Shown here piece by piece: positions 8,885 through 17,593 of a stretch of 64,000 nucleotides of DNA. Made by a program: the position numbers and the translations under genes. Source of the DNA: Phenylobacterium sp. (lineage in GTDB: Bacteria; Pseudomonadota; Alphaproteobacteria; Caulobacterales; Caulobacteraceae); contig NZ_JAEUMN010000186.1 in assembly GCF_016793225.1 (NCBI RefSeq), positions 1 through 64,000 on the forward strand. The letters run 5' to 3'. How positions within the stretch are numbered: the stretch's first letter is position 1; every line of letters begins with the position of its first letter. The notes under the pieces were generated by a model, which had not been told where the DNA came from, did not search any database, and saw only the letters and a program-made list of their open reading frames with translations.

Positions 8885-10213
8885 ATGTCGCAGCCCCGCC
8901 TCAGTTCGTCTCCGCGGGCCATGGGCCTGCCGACCCTCGCCGCGGTCGGCGTGAACAGCATCATCGGCGCCGGCTTCTATCTGCTGCCGGCGCAGTACTT
9001 CGCCACCGCCGGCGCCTGGGCGCCCGTCGTGCTGCTGGTGGTGGGCGTGCTGATGTTCGCCATCGCGCTCTGCTTCGCCGAAGTCGGGAGCCGCTTCCGG
9101 GAGAACGGCGGCGCCTACCTCTATGTGCGCAGCGCCTTCGGGCCGCTCGCGGGCTTCGAGATCGGCTGGATCCTCTACGTCTCGCGGGTGATCTCCACCG
9201 CGTCGATGTTCGCCGCCCTGGTGATGCTCGTGGAGGTCACCACGGGGCGCACGCTGGGCCTCGGCGCCACGGCCGCCATGGTCATCCCGCTCGCCACGGT
9301 CATCGCCGCGTTCTCGATCATCGGCGGCAAGGTCAACGCAGGCCTCCTGACGGCGCTGGCGGTCATCAAGGTGACGCCCGTCGTCCTGCTCATCGTCCTC
9401 GCCGTCCACCGCCTGGAGGTCTCGGCCCTCGTCCCCGCGCAGCCGCTGGGCCTGTCGGCCGCGGTCGCCGCGGCCACCATGGCGATGTTCTCGTATGCGG
9501 GCTTCGAGAACCTCGCGATCCCGGCCGGAGAGGCGCGCGACCCGCAGCGGGACGTCCCGCGCGCCCTCTTAGCGTCCCTGGCGGCCGGCGTCGTCCTGCT
9601 GGTGGGCGCCAACGCCGTGGCCATCGGACTGGTCCCGAACCTCGCCGACAGCCGCCTCGCTCTGGGCGACGCCGCGGGTATCGTGCTCGGGCCCGCCGGC
9701 TGGTGGGCCATCGCCGCCACCGCGATCCTGGCGGTCGCAGGCAGCAACGCCGGCGCGGTCCTGGCGAACTCGCGGCTGCTGCAGGGTCTGGCCGACCAGG
9801 GCGACACCTGGGCCTGGTTCGGGACGCGGTCGGCGCGGTTCGGCACGCCCGTGGTCGCGGTGGTGATCAGCTCGGTCCTGGTCGTCGCCCTGGCCCTGAC
9901 CGGCACGTTCCAGTCGCTGGTCGTCCTGGCCGTGGGCACGCGGCTGGTGGTCTACCTCAGCGTCGCCCTGGCCGCGATGCGGCTGCGGCGGGTCGAGCGC
10001 ACCGGCGCGGCGCCGCCCGCCGCCTACCGGATGCCGGCGGCGCCGCTGGTGCTGGCGGTGGTCGTCCTGGGCTGCGCCGGCATCCTGGTGCAGATGACCG
10101 CGGTCCAGGCGGTGGCGATCGTGTCCGGCCTGGCGGTGGGGCTGGTGCTCTTCCTGGCCCGCGGCCGCCCCGCTCAGGCGCCGGTCACGGACAGGCCAGG
10201 ACCCGAAGGCTGA
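8885..10213 (+). CDS. APC-superfamily amino acid/amine permease
   Basis: A 442-residue inner-membrane transporter with about 12 hydrophobic helices. The first helix has the APC signature VGVNSIIGAGFYLLPA, with the unwound G-x-G-x substrate segment, and the motif SYAGFENLAIPAGEARDPQRDVP in helix 6/loop is typical of the family. Probably imports an amino acid or amine by proton or sodium symport. It lies downstream of the TetR gene with a candidate operator between them. Its last 29 bases overlap, tail to tail, the 3' end of the aldose epimerase gene. Confidence 0.88.
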   Translation: MSQPRLSSSPRAMGLPTLAAVGVNSIIGAGFYLLPAQYFATAGAWAPVVLLVVGVLMFAIALCFAEVGSRFRENGGAYLYVRSAFGPLAGFEIGWILYVSRVISTASMFAALVMLVEVTTGRTLGLGATAAMVIPLATVIAAFSIIGGKVNAGLLTALAVIKVTPVVLLIVLAVHRLEVSALVPAQPLGLSAAVAAATMAMFSYAGFENLAIPAGEARDPQRDVPRALLASLAAGVVLLVGANAVAIGLVPNLADSRLALGDAAGIVLGPAGWWAIAATAILAVAGSNAGAVLANSRLLQGLADQGDTWAWFGTRSARFGTPVVAVVISSVLVVALALTGTFQSLVVLAVGTRLVVYLSVALAAMRLRRVERTGAAPPAAYRMPAAPLVLAVVVLGCAGILVQMTAVQAVAIVSGLAVGLVLFLARGRPAQAPVTDRPGPEG

Positions 10214-11237
10214 CGTCGTACGTCGCCGTCTCGCCCGGCGCCAGCCAGGCCATGCCGGTGTCGACGTCCCGCGGCCAGACCGCGCCGAACGGGTCGGCGA
10301 GGTTGAACTGCGGCTCGATCACGACGAAGGCCTCCTCCGGCGGCGCATAGACCTGCACCGCGCGCAGGCGGGACGAGGTCGAAGCGATGCGCAGCGCCAG
10401 CCCGGCCGCGGGGTCGGCCACCTCGATGCTCAGCGGGCGGGGCTCCAGGCCGGTGAAGCAGTCGTCGAGGTAGAGATCCCCGAGCGCCCGTCCGGCGCGG
10501 AAGTCGTACGGAGTTTCGGCCACGGGCAGCAGCCGCCCCGTCGGGAGCACCTCGTCGTAGTTGTTCACCTCGGCGCGGAGCTTTGCGGGAAGACGCAGGC
10601 GGACACGGCGACGGTCGCCGCCGGGGAGCCGGAAGTACGGATGCCAGCCCGCTCCGAAGGGCGCGGGCCCGGTTCCCGTGTTCCGCGCCTCCAGCCGCAA
10701 CGCGAGCTCGCCGTCGACCAGCGACCAGCGGAACGAGAGCTCGAGCGGCCCGGGCCAGCCGGCGAGCGCGTCCAGCCGTCCGTTCACCGCACCCGGGCCG
10801 TCGCGTTCGAACGCGATCGGGCGGGCCAGGATGAGCCCGTGCATGGCGTAGGCTTCCGCGCCCGGACGCTTGCCGCCCCAGTTCCGCGGAAGCCGGACCG
10901 GCCGGCCGCCGATCGTCGTCTCGATCTCGCGGGTTTCCGCCAGGGCGCGGCCGCGGATCCGGTTGGCGAAGGGCGCGAGGATCGCGCCGCCGAAGGCGAA
11001 CGCGCGGTTGCCGGCGAAGTCGTCCGGGCCGCCGTCCAGCTCGGCCGCCGCGGCGGCGGGGTCGGGCGCATGCAAGAGGTCGATGACCTCGCCGCCCGGC
11101 TGTCGCGCGCGGGCCTGCAGGAGCATGAAGCCGCGGCCGGGAAGCACCGTCGCCTCCACGATCCCGGGGCCGTCCGGCGGCCGCTCGGCCACGAGGGTCA
11201 CCATCGGCGCCCCGCCGATGAGCGGCGACGGGTCCAT
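10185..11237 (-). CDS. Aldose 1-epimerase (mutarotase)
   Basis: A 350-residue galactose-mutarotase-fold protein that interconverts alpha and beta anomers of aldoses. The catalytic His lies in APFGAGWHPYFRLPG, and the likely catalytic Glu in VIEPQFNLADPFG near the C-terminus; NYDEVLPTGRLLPV is also typical. The ATG at 11237 shares one base with the glycosidase stop (TGATG), so translation is coupled. The pair suggests that a sugar released by the glycosidase is fed as the right anomer to the dehydrogenase of the divergent operon (inference). Confidence 0.88.
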   Translation of the reverse strand: MDPSPLIGGAPMVTLVAERPPDGPGIVEATVLPGRGFMLLQARARQPGGEVIDLLHAPDPAAAAAELDGGPDDFAGNRAFAFGGAILAPFANRIRGRALAETREIETTIGGRPVRLPRNWGGKRPGAEAYAMHGLILARPIAFERDGPGAVNGRLDALAGWPGPLELSFRWSLVDGELALRLEARNTGTGPAPFGAGWHPYFRLPGGDRRRVRLRLPAKLRAEVNNYDEVLPTGRLLPVAETPYDFRAGRALGDLYLDDCFTGLEPRPLSIEVADPAAGLALRIASTSSRLRAVQVYAPPEEAFVVIEPQFNLADPFGAVWPRDVDTGMAWLAPGETATYDVSLRVLACP

Positions 11238-12535
11238 CAGCCCGGCGCGCTGCCGGCGCTTCCGGTCGCCAGTTCGGTGGCGCGCAGCTCGCGGGCCTCG
11301 TCCGCGTGGCGCGCGGCCGTCTCGTGCCCGTACTCCGAGGGCGGGACCACCGGCACCGTCAGGCAGACGCTCTGGGTGGGCAGCACGGTTCCCCAGTCAT
11401 GGATGAGCTGCTTGTACGAGCGCCCCACCGGCCGGATGTTGCGGTTCAGGTCGTAGAGGCCCACGGGATGCACCCGGTTGTTCTGCTCGCGAAGGCCCAC
11501 GTCCCAGTCGATCTGGTCGGTCAGCGAGTACCAGGTGAAGCCCACCGTCGGGACGCCGTCGTTGCGGACCCGCAGGACGTTGGCCCATTCCTTCCACAGC
11601 CAGTTCACGGCCTCGTCGCCGTTCGGGCCCTCGGCGATGTTGGTCTCGGTGTGCATCACCGGCAGCCGGTAGCGCGCGTAATACTGCCGCGTGATCTCGG
11701 AGTAGCCGAAGATCTCGCCCGAGGCGCGGGTCATCCCGTTGGCGGCGACCCGGTGCTCGTTGGTCCAATAGTAGTCGTTGCCCAGGATGCAGTGGTGACG
11801 GAGCGAGTGGCCGAGGAAGAAGTGGTACTCCGCCTTCGTCATGCCGTTGTCGAAGAGGTACTCGTACATCTCGGAGTCCACGCGATGCCCGTAGTTCAGG
11901 TCGAGGGACAGGAACCGCTTGGAGTTCTCGATCTCGGCCGGTTTGATCGCGGCCGGGTTCTCGGCGTGGAAGTACTCCGACGACTCGCTCTGGATGAAGA
12001 TCGCGTCCGGCCGGACCTTCAGGATCTCGTGCATGGCCAGCACATTGGCCTTCACGATGTGCTTCAGCGCCGTGACGAAGGTCCGGTCCGTGGTCCCCTG
12101 CTCGTTCCACCAGCCGTACTTGGCCGAGAACTGGGCGCAGATGAACATCTCGTTGACCGGCGTGTAGAGCTGGACCCACGGGAAACGCCGCGCGAAAGCG
12201 CCGGCGTAGCGGGCGAACTGCTCCGAGAAATCCGGGTTCTGGAAGTCACCGATCCAGTCGGGGACGCCGAAGTGGCAGAGATCGACGATCGGGCTGATGT
12301 TGCGCCGCCGCAGGTCGGCGAAGGTGACGTCAGCGAACTCCCAGTCGTGGCGGTCGGGCCCGAGAAGGGTCGTGTGCAGAGGCGGGCCGTAGCGCAGGTA
12401 GGCTAGGCCCAGCTCCTCGACGAGGTCGAAATCCTCGCGCCAGCGCGCGTAGTGGCCGCACGCCTCCATCTGGTCGATCCGGAGCCGACCGTTCTGGATC
12501 CGCGGAATCGAGTTCTCGATCCCGGTCGCAAACAT
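11237..12535 (-). CDS. GH1-like glycoside hydrolase
   Basis: A 432-residue (beta/alpha)8 glycosidase related to family 1. YTPVNEM places the acid/base Glu at residue 129, and VMHTETNIAEG holds the likely nucleophile Glu; WYSLTDQIDWDVGLREQNNRVHPVGLYDL is the usual family-1 C-terminal region (read as WYSLTDQ, then DWDVGL, then VGLYDL). There is no signal peptide, so it acts in the cytoplasm. GGGAGG lies upstream of the ATG. It is related to the N-terminal half of the fusion protein at 17594-19828, with the acid/base Glu at the same residue number. Substrate is probably a beta-galactoside or beta-glucoside. Confidence 0.8.
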   Translation of the reverse strand: MFATGIENSIPRIQNGRLRIDQMEACGHYARWREDFDLVEELGLAYLRYGPPLHTTLLGPDRHDWEFADVTFADLRRRNISPIVDLCHFGVPDWIGDFQNPDFSEQFARYAGAFARRFPWVQLYTPVNEMFICAQFSAKYGWWNEQGTTDRTFVTALKHIVKANVLAMHEILKVRPDAIFIQSESSEYFHAENPAAIKPAEIENSKRFLSLDLNYGHRVDSEMYEYLFDNGMTKAEYHFFLGHSLRHHCILGNDYYWTNEHRVAANGMTRASGEIFGYSEITRQYYARYRLPVMHTETNIAEGPNGDEAVNWLWKEWANVLRVRNDGVPTVGFTWYSLTDQIDWDVGLREQNNRVHPVGLYDLNRNIRPVGRSYKQLIHDWGTVLPTQSVCLTVPVVPPSEYGHETAARHADEARELRATELATGSAGSAPG

Positions 12536-12618
12536 GAAAGCCGAAATGACGCATCCTCCCGCTGCCCGGCGGTTCCCCCGGATACAACTCCGGCGGCGAT
12601 GCGCGGTTCAGTCGGAGC

Positions 12619-12855
12619 CTACTCGGCGGCCATCATCAGGGACGGGGCGATCTTCCGGCAGCGCGCCAGGAGGGCCAGGCTGTCGGCCCCGTTCTGCACG
12701 TTCCGGACCCAGGCCTTGTCCCCGTTCACCGCGACCACCTCGTAGTGCGGGTGGTAGTTCTCGCCCGTCCGGACGAGATCTCCCGGGTGGATGTCCTCGG
12801 GGTGCTCTCTCTCGTGAGAGATCGAAAACACGTCGGAATAGCTGGACAACGTCAT
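12619..12855 (-). CDS. Small conserved-looking hypothetical protein
   Basis: A 78-residue protein I do not recognise. The middle segment DIHPGDLVRTGENYHPHYEVVAVNGDKAWVRNVQ (given here as GDLVRTG ... YEVVAVNGDKAWVRN) reads like a small beta-barrel (SH3/KOW-like) domain. Start chosen at ATG 12855; the frame stays open upstream but that extension has poor protein character. It is the first gene of the minus-strand group with the glycosidase and the epimerase. No function proposed. Confidence 0.6.
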   Translation of the reverse strand: MTLSSYSDVFSISHEREHPEDIHPGDLVRTGENYHPHYEVVAVNGDKAWVRNVQNGADSLALLARCRKIAPSLMMAAE

Positions 12856-13312
12856 GACTCTGCGGGCCCCCGCCCGGGTTGCTCGTGGGGAAGATAGTCG
12901 ACTCGAAAGGTTGAACGGAACCAAAACGCGGCCGTCAGGTTGTCGCAGACGCCCGCCGGTCGGGATGCGCGCGCAGTGGCGACGTACGGCCCCACCCGAG
13001 CCGGATCGCCGCCTCCACAAGTTGCTGAAATTCCTGGAGAACAGGCGGCCCCAGGCGGGCGCGGACGAGCCGCTCTGGCGCGGCGCGCCTGACCCGCCGA
13101 GCCCAGTCGGCGCGGCGCGTGGCCGCAGCCGAAGCCCGCCTGGGCCCCGACGCTGCGCGCAAGCGTCGCAGTCGACCGGCCGGCGGCGGGCTGACCGCCC
13201 TCGCCCGGCGGCCGGCATTCCCGGACTGCCCCTCGCGTCCTTCGCCGGGTATGGACAGAACCTGCATGCCCGCTTGGGGGTTTAGCCCCAGGGATCGAGA
13301 AGGGGACGCCAG
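12856..13312 (+). other. Divergent intergenic region, no convincing gene
   Basis: These 457 bp separate the minus-strand small gene from the galactonate operon. I see a 7-bp-arm inverted repeat (13148-13168, arms CGACGCT/AGCGTCG) and a small TGGGG/CCCCA hairpin (13275-13290) just before the ribosome site GAGAAGGGGA of the next gene. Open frames through it have Arg/Pro/Gly-rich translations and look spurious. Its length suggests promoters for both directions, but none was clear. Confidence 0.5.
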
Positions 13313-15037
13313 GTGGCGGACAGGAAGCTGCGCAGCCAGAGAAGCTACGGCAAGCTGGACCGGGACGGCTTCATCCACCGCAGCTGGATCAAGGGCACGG
13401 GGCTTCCCGACCACGTCTTCGACGGCCGGCCGGTCATCGGGATCTGCAACACCTGGTCCGAGCTGGTCACCTGCCAGTTCCACCTGCGCGACCTCGCCGA
13501 GTATGTGAAGCGGGGCGTCTGGGAGGCCGGCGGCGTGCCGATCGAGTTCCCGGCCATGAGCCTGCCCGAGACCCAGATGCGGCCCACGGCGATGCTGTTC
13601 CGCAACCTGCTGGCCATGGAGGTCGAGGAGTCGATCCGCGCCAATCCGATCGACGGCGTCGTACTGCTGGGCGGCTGCGACAAGACCACGCCGGGCCAGC
13701 TCATGGGCGCCGCCAGCGTGGACCTGCCCACCATGGTCGTCTCGTCCGGCCCGATGCTGAACGGCAAGTGGCAGGGCCGCGACATCGGCTCCGGCACCGA
13801 CGTCTGGCGGTTCTCCGAAGCCGTGCGGGCCGGCGAGATGACGCTGAAGGACTTCCTCTCGGCCGAGAGCTCGATGAGCCGCAGCCACGGCGTCTGCAAC
13901 ACCATGGGCACGGCCTCGACCATGGCGAGCCTGATGGAGGCGCTGGGCGTCTGCCTGCCGAACAACGCGGCGCTGCCGGGCGTCGACGCCCGCCGCAAGA
14001 CGCTGGCGCACCTCACCGGCAACCGCATCGTCCAGCTCGTGAAGGACGACGTCCGGCTGTCGCAGATCCTGACCCGCGAGGCGTTCGAGAACGCGATCCT
14101 GATGCACGCGGCCATCGGCGGCTCGACCAACGCGGTGGTCCACCTGCTGGCGCTGGCCGGACGCGTCGGCGTGGAGCTCAGCCTCGAGGATTTCGACCGG
14201 CTGGGCCGCGAGGTCCCGCTGCTGGTCGACCTGATGCCGTCCGGCCGGTTCCTGATGGAGGACTTCTGCTACGCCGGCGGTTGTCCGGCGGTGATGCGCG
14301 AGATGGCCGGCGCCTTCCGCCGCGACGCGATGACGGTGTCCGGGCACACCCAGGGCGAGATCGCCGACGCCGCCGAGGTCTGGAACCGCGAGGTGATCGG
14401 CTCGATGGCCGAACCCGTGGGGCCCTCGTCGGGGGTCTGGGTGCTGCGCGGCAATCTCTGCCCGGACGGCGCGATCCTGAAGCCCAGCGCCGCCTCGCCC
14501 GAGTTGCTCACCCACCGCGGGCGAGCGGTCGTGTTCGAGGACATCGAGGACTACAAGGCCCGCATCGACGACCCGGATCTCGAGGTCGATGCGACGTCGA
14601 TCCTGGTTCTCAAGGGCTGCGGGCCGAAGGGCTACCCGGGAATGCCCGAGGTCGGGAACATGGCGCTCCCCCCGAAGCTGCTGCAGCAGGGCGTGCGCGA
14701 CATGGTGCGCATCTCGGACGCACGCATGAGCGGCACCGCGTACGGCACGGTGATCCTGCATGTCTCGCCGGAGGCCGAGGCCGGGGGGCCCCTCGCGCTC
14801 GTCCGCACCGGCGACGAGATCGCCTTCGACGGGCCCGGTCGGACGCTGGGCCTTCTCGTCGACGACGCCGAACTCGCCCGCCGGCGGGAGGCCTGGGCGG
14901 CCCAGCGCCGGCCCTCGGACTTCACCCGCGGCTGGTACAAGCTCTACATCGACACCGTCCTGCAGGCGGACCAGGGCGCCGACCTCGACTTCCTGGTCGG
15001 CAAGTCGAGCGCCGACGTGACGCGCGAGTCCCATTGA
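13313..15037 (+). CDS. IlvD/Edd-family sugar-acid dehydratase (galactonate dehydratase candidate)
   Basis: A 574-residue [Fe-S] dehydratase that removes water from an aldonate to give 2-keto-3-deoxy-aldonate. The three cluster cysteines are visible: GICNTW (Cys45), GGCDKTTPG (Cys122) and SHGVCNTMGTAS (Cys195), the pattern of arabinonate/xylonate dehydratases. GTG start at 13313 with GAGAAGGGGA upstream. The next genes (SDR, 2-keto-3-deoxygalactonokinase, KDPGal aldolase) make D-galactonate the most likely substrate, although related enzymes also take L-arabinonate or D-fuconate. It replaces the enolase-type DgoD of E. coli. One base lies between its stop and the next ATG. Confidence 0.88.
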   Translation: MADRKLRSQRSYGKLDRDGFIHRSWIKGTGLPDHVFDGRPVIGICNTWSELVTCQFHLRDLAEYVKRGVWEAGGVPIEFPAMSLPETQMRPTAMLFRNLLAMEVEESIRANPIDGVVLLGGCDKTTPGQLMGAASVDLPTMVVSSGPMLNGKWQGRDIGSGTDVWRFSEAVRAGEMTLKDFLSAESSMSRSHGVCNTMGTASTMASLMEALGVCLPNNAALPGVDARRKTLAHLTGNRIVQLVKDDVRLSQILTREAFENAILMHAAIGGSTNAVVHLLALAGRVGVELSLEDFDRLGREVPLLVDLMPSGRFLMEDFCYAGGCPAVMREMAGAFRRDAMTVSGHTQGEIADAAEVWNREVIGSMAEPVGPSSGVWVLRGNLCPDGAILKPSAASPELLTHRGRAVVFEDIEDYKARIDDPDLEVDATSILVLKGCGPKGYPGMPEVGNMALPPKLLQQGVRDMVRISDARMSGTAYGTVILHVSPEAEAGGPLALVRTGDEIAFDGPGRTLGLLVDDAELARRREAWAAQRRPSDFTRGWYKLYIDTVLQADQGADLDFLVGKSSADVTRESH

Positions 15038-15038
15038 G

Positions 15039-15785
15039 ATGGACGTGGCCGCCTACCCCAGCCTGAAGGACCGCGTCGTCTTCGTGACCGGCGGCGCCTC
15101 GGGCATCGGCGCGAGCTTCGTGGAGCATTTCGCCGCCCAGGGCTGCCGGGTGGCGTTCGTCGACCTGCAGCAGGAGGCCGGCGACGCGCTGGCCGCGCAG
15201 GTCGGCGGCTGGTTCCGCCGCTGCGACGTCACCGACGCCGCAGCGCTGCAGGCGGCGATCGGCGACGCCGCCGCGGAGCTGGGCCCGGTGACGGTGCTGA
15301 TCAACAATGTGGCGAACGACACCCGCCACGCAGCCGCCGACCTGACGCCGGACGCGTGGCGCAAGGCGCTGGCGGTCAACCTGGACCCCGCCCTGATCGC
15401 CTCGGTGGCGGTCTATCCGATGATGAAGGCGGCGGGCGGCGGCGCAATCGTCAACGTCAGCTCGATCAACGCCCTGTGGGGGCCGGCGGGCATGTCGGCG
15501 TACGTGGCCGCGAAGGGCGCGATCAACAGCCTGAGCAAGGGCCTCGCCCGCGAGTGGGGGCCGGACCGGATCCGCGTCAACGCGCTGTCGCCCGGCTGGG
15601 TGGTCACCGAGCGCCAGCTCGAGCTGTGGCTGACCCCGCAGGCCGAGGCCGCCTGGGCCGACCAGGTGGCGCTGAAGGACCGGATCCTGCCGCAGGACAT
15701 CGCCCGCGCCGCCCTGTTCCTGGCCTCGGACGAGAGCCGCATGATGACCGGCCAGAACCTGGTCGTCGACGCGGGCCGGGTCTGA
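15039..15785 (+). CDS. SDR sugar dehydrogenase (galactose/xylose 1-dehydrogenase type)
   Basis: A 248-residue short-chain dehydrogenase. TGGASGIG (17-24) binds NAD(P), Ser141/142 with Tyr155-x3-Lys159 form the active site, and INNVANDTRH resembles the NNAGNDDRH of Caulobacter XylB. Oxidises an aldose, here probably D-galactose, to its lactone. Stop and next start overlap as TGATG. No lactonase is found in the operon; spontaneous hydrolysis or a gene elsewhere must serve. Confidence 0.85.
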   Translation: MDVAAYPSLKDRVVFVTGGASGIGASFVEHFAAQGCRVAFVDLQQEAGDALAAQVGGWFRRCDVTDAAALQAAIGDAAAELGPVTVLINNVANDTRHAAADLTPDAWRKALAVNLDPALIASVAVYPMMKAAGGGAIVNVSSINALWGPAGMSAYVAAKGAINSLSKGLAREWGPDRIRVNALSPGWVVTERQLELWLTPQAEAAWADQVALKDRILPQDIARAALFLASDESRMMTGQNLVVDAGRV

Positions 15786-16708
15786 TGGCGGAACCCGCAC
15801 TCCTCGCCTGCGACTGGGGGACCACCAATCTGCGGGCCTGGACGCTGGATGCGTCGGGCGCCGTCCTGGTCGACCGGGACCTCCCGCTTGGAGTCTCGCG
15901 GCTCGCGGCCGGCGAGGCGCCGCGGGTGTTTGCCGAACAGGTTCGCCCCGCCCTCGGCGCCGAGGGCCTTCCGGCGGTGCTCTGCGGGATGGTCGGGTCC
16001 AATCTGGGCTGGACGACCGTGCCCTATCGCGACTGTCCGGCCACCCTCGCCGACCTCGCCTCGGCCATGACGGAAGCCCCCGGCTCGCCGGACGTGCGGA
16101 TCGTGCCCGGGGTGCGATCGCGCGGGTTCGACGGCCAGGGCGACGTGATGCGGGGCGAGGAAACCCAACTGTTCGGCTGGCTCGCGCAGCACCCGGACCA
16201 CGCGCGCGGCCGCAGCTTGGTCTGTCATCCGGGCACGCACACCAAGTGGATGGTCGTGGAGGACGGGCGCCTGTCCGACTTCGTCACCGCCATGACGGGC
16301 GAGCTGTTCGCGGTGCTGTCGAAGCACAGCGTGCTCAAGAGCGACGCGCCGCCGGACGACAGCGGGGCGTTCGACGCCGGCCTCGCGGCCGCCGGCGACG
16401 GCGACGCGCTGGCCGCCCGGCTCTTCACCGTGCGCGCCCGGGTCGTGGGCGGCGGCGCGGCGCCCGAGACCTCGTCCAGCTACCTGTCCGGTCTGCTGAT
16501 CGGCGCCGACGTGGCGGCCACGCCGCAGCTCCTGGGCGCGGGCGCCGGCGGGCTCTCGGACGAGGTCGTCCTGCTGGGCGACGCCCGGCTTTGCGCGCTC
16601 TACGCCCGCGCCCTGCAGGCGCGCGGCGTCGCGACCCGCGCCTTCGACGGCGAGGCCGCCGCGGTGGCGGGGCTCAGAGCGCTTCATCTGGCAGGGAGAT
16701 CGCCTTGA
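15785..16708 (+). CDS. dgoK: 2-dehydro-3-deoxygalactonokinase
   Basis: A 307-residue DgoK-type kinase that phosphorylates 2-keto-3-deoxygalactonate. The N-terminal LLACDWGTTNLRAW is the ATP phosphate-1 motif of the family; CGMVGSNLGW and VMRGEETQ are hallmark DgoK segments. ATG at 15785 overlaps the SDR stop (TGATG); its own stop overlaps the next start (TTGA). A standard length for the family. Confidence 0.92.
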   Translation: MAEPALLACDWGTTNLRAWTLDASGAVLVDRDLPLGVSRLAAGEAPRVFAEQVRPALGAEGLPAVLCGMVGSNLGWTTVPYRDCPATLADLASAMTEAPGSPDVRIVPGVRSRGFDGQGDVMRGEETQLFGWLAQHPDHARGRSLVCHPGTHTKWMVVEDGRLSDFVTAMTGELFAVLSKHSVLKSDAPPDDSGAFDAGLAAAGDGDALAARLFTVRARVVGGGAAPETSSSYLSGLLIGADVAATPQLLGAGAGGLSDEVVLLGDARLCALYARALQARGVATRAFDGEAAAVAGLRALHLAGRSP

Positions 16709-17328
16709 GGCTCGAGGACGCGCTGGCAGCCTGCCCGGTCGTGGCGATCTTTCGCGGCGTGACGCCCGACGAGGCCTCGGCGCACGTCGAGGCCCTCTTC
16801 CAGGCCGGCGTCCGGGCGGTCGAGGTCCCCCTGAACTCCCCGCAGCCCCTGGAGAGCGTCCGGCGCATCGCCGAGGCGTTCGCGGGCCGGATGGCGGTCG
16901 GCGCCGGGACTGTGCTGTCGCCCGCGCAGGTGGACGAGGTCGCCGCGGCCGGCGGCCGCATCGTCGTCTCGCCGAACACCCGGCCCGACGTGATCCGCCG
17001 GACACTGGATCTGGGCCTCGAACCCGTGCCGGGCTTCGCCACCGCCACCGAGGCCTTCGACGCCTACGAGGCCGGCGCGCGCCGGTTGAAGCTGTTCCCG
17101 GCCGCGACTTACGGGACCACCCACCTCCGCCAGCTGCGCGCCGTGCTGCCCGCGGACGCCGACGTCTGGGCGGTGGGCGGCGTGGGGCCCGACGCCATGG
17201 CGCAGTGGTGGGAGGCCGGCGCCCGGGGCTTCGGCCTGGGCGGGGAGCTCTACCGCCCGGGCCAGGACGCGGCACAGACGAGAGAGAAGGCCCAGCGCGT
17301 CGTCGCGGCCGCCCGCGCCCTCGGCTGA
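16705..17328 (+). CDS. dgoA: 2-dehydro-3-deoxy-6-phosphogalactonate aldolase
   Basis: A 207-residue class I KDPG/KDPGal aldolase. Glu40 in VEVPLNSP and Schiff-base Lys129 in RRLKLFPAATYG match DgoA rather than KDPG aldolase Eda. Splits 2-keto-3-deoxy-6-phosphogalactonate into pyruvate and glyceraldehyde 3-phosphate, ending the De Ley-Doudoroff route. The TTG start at 16705 overlaps the dgoK stop by four bases and has GGGAG seven bases upstream. Confidence 0.92.
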   Translation: MRLEDALAACPVVAIFRGVTPDEASAHVEALFQAGVRAVEVPLNSPQPLESVRRIAEAFAGRMAVGAGTVLSPAQVDEVAAAGGRIVVSPNTRPDVIRRTLDLGLEPVPGFATATEAFDAYEAGARRLKLFPAATYGTTHLRQLRAVLPADADVWAVGGVGPDAMAQWWEAGARGFGLGGELYRPGQDAAQTREKAQRVVAAARALG

Positions 17329-17377
17329 ACGATCGCGCGGTTCACGTGTTCTCCCTGCCCCCCACGGAGGACCGCGC

Positions 17378-17590
17378 ATGAACAGCCTGGCCAAGTTCGA
17401 GATCACGCCCCGAGACGGCGACTTCCTGCTGCGGTTCGAGGACGACGAGGGCGGCGCGGTCTCGCTGACGCTGACCGCCGAGCAGCTCGATGCCCTGATC
17501 GATGCGGCCGACGAGCTGCTCGACGAGGACGACACCGCGTTCGAGGCGGACGAGGACGACGACTCCGGGGTCCCCGGCGCGAGAAACTGA
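17378..17590 (+). CDS. Small acidic hypothetical protein
   Basis: A 70-residue, strongly acidic protein with an Asp/Glu-rich tail. A well-placed GGAGG stands seven bases before the ATG, and base use in third positions is like neighbouring genes, so it is probably real. It follows dgoA by 49 bp on the same strand and meets the fusion gene tail to tail with three bases between stops. Not recognised. Confidence 0.65.
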   Translation: MNSLAKFEITPRDGDFLLRFEDDEGGAVSLTLTAEQLDALIDAADELLDEDDTAFEADEDDDSGVPGARN

Positions 17591-17593
17591 GGC

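Noticed and set aside
12856..13218. N-terminal extension of the 78-residue protein
   Set aside because: The extension has no ribosome site and a low-complexity Arg/Ala/Gly composition; the ATG at 12855 gives a well-formed small protein.
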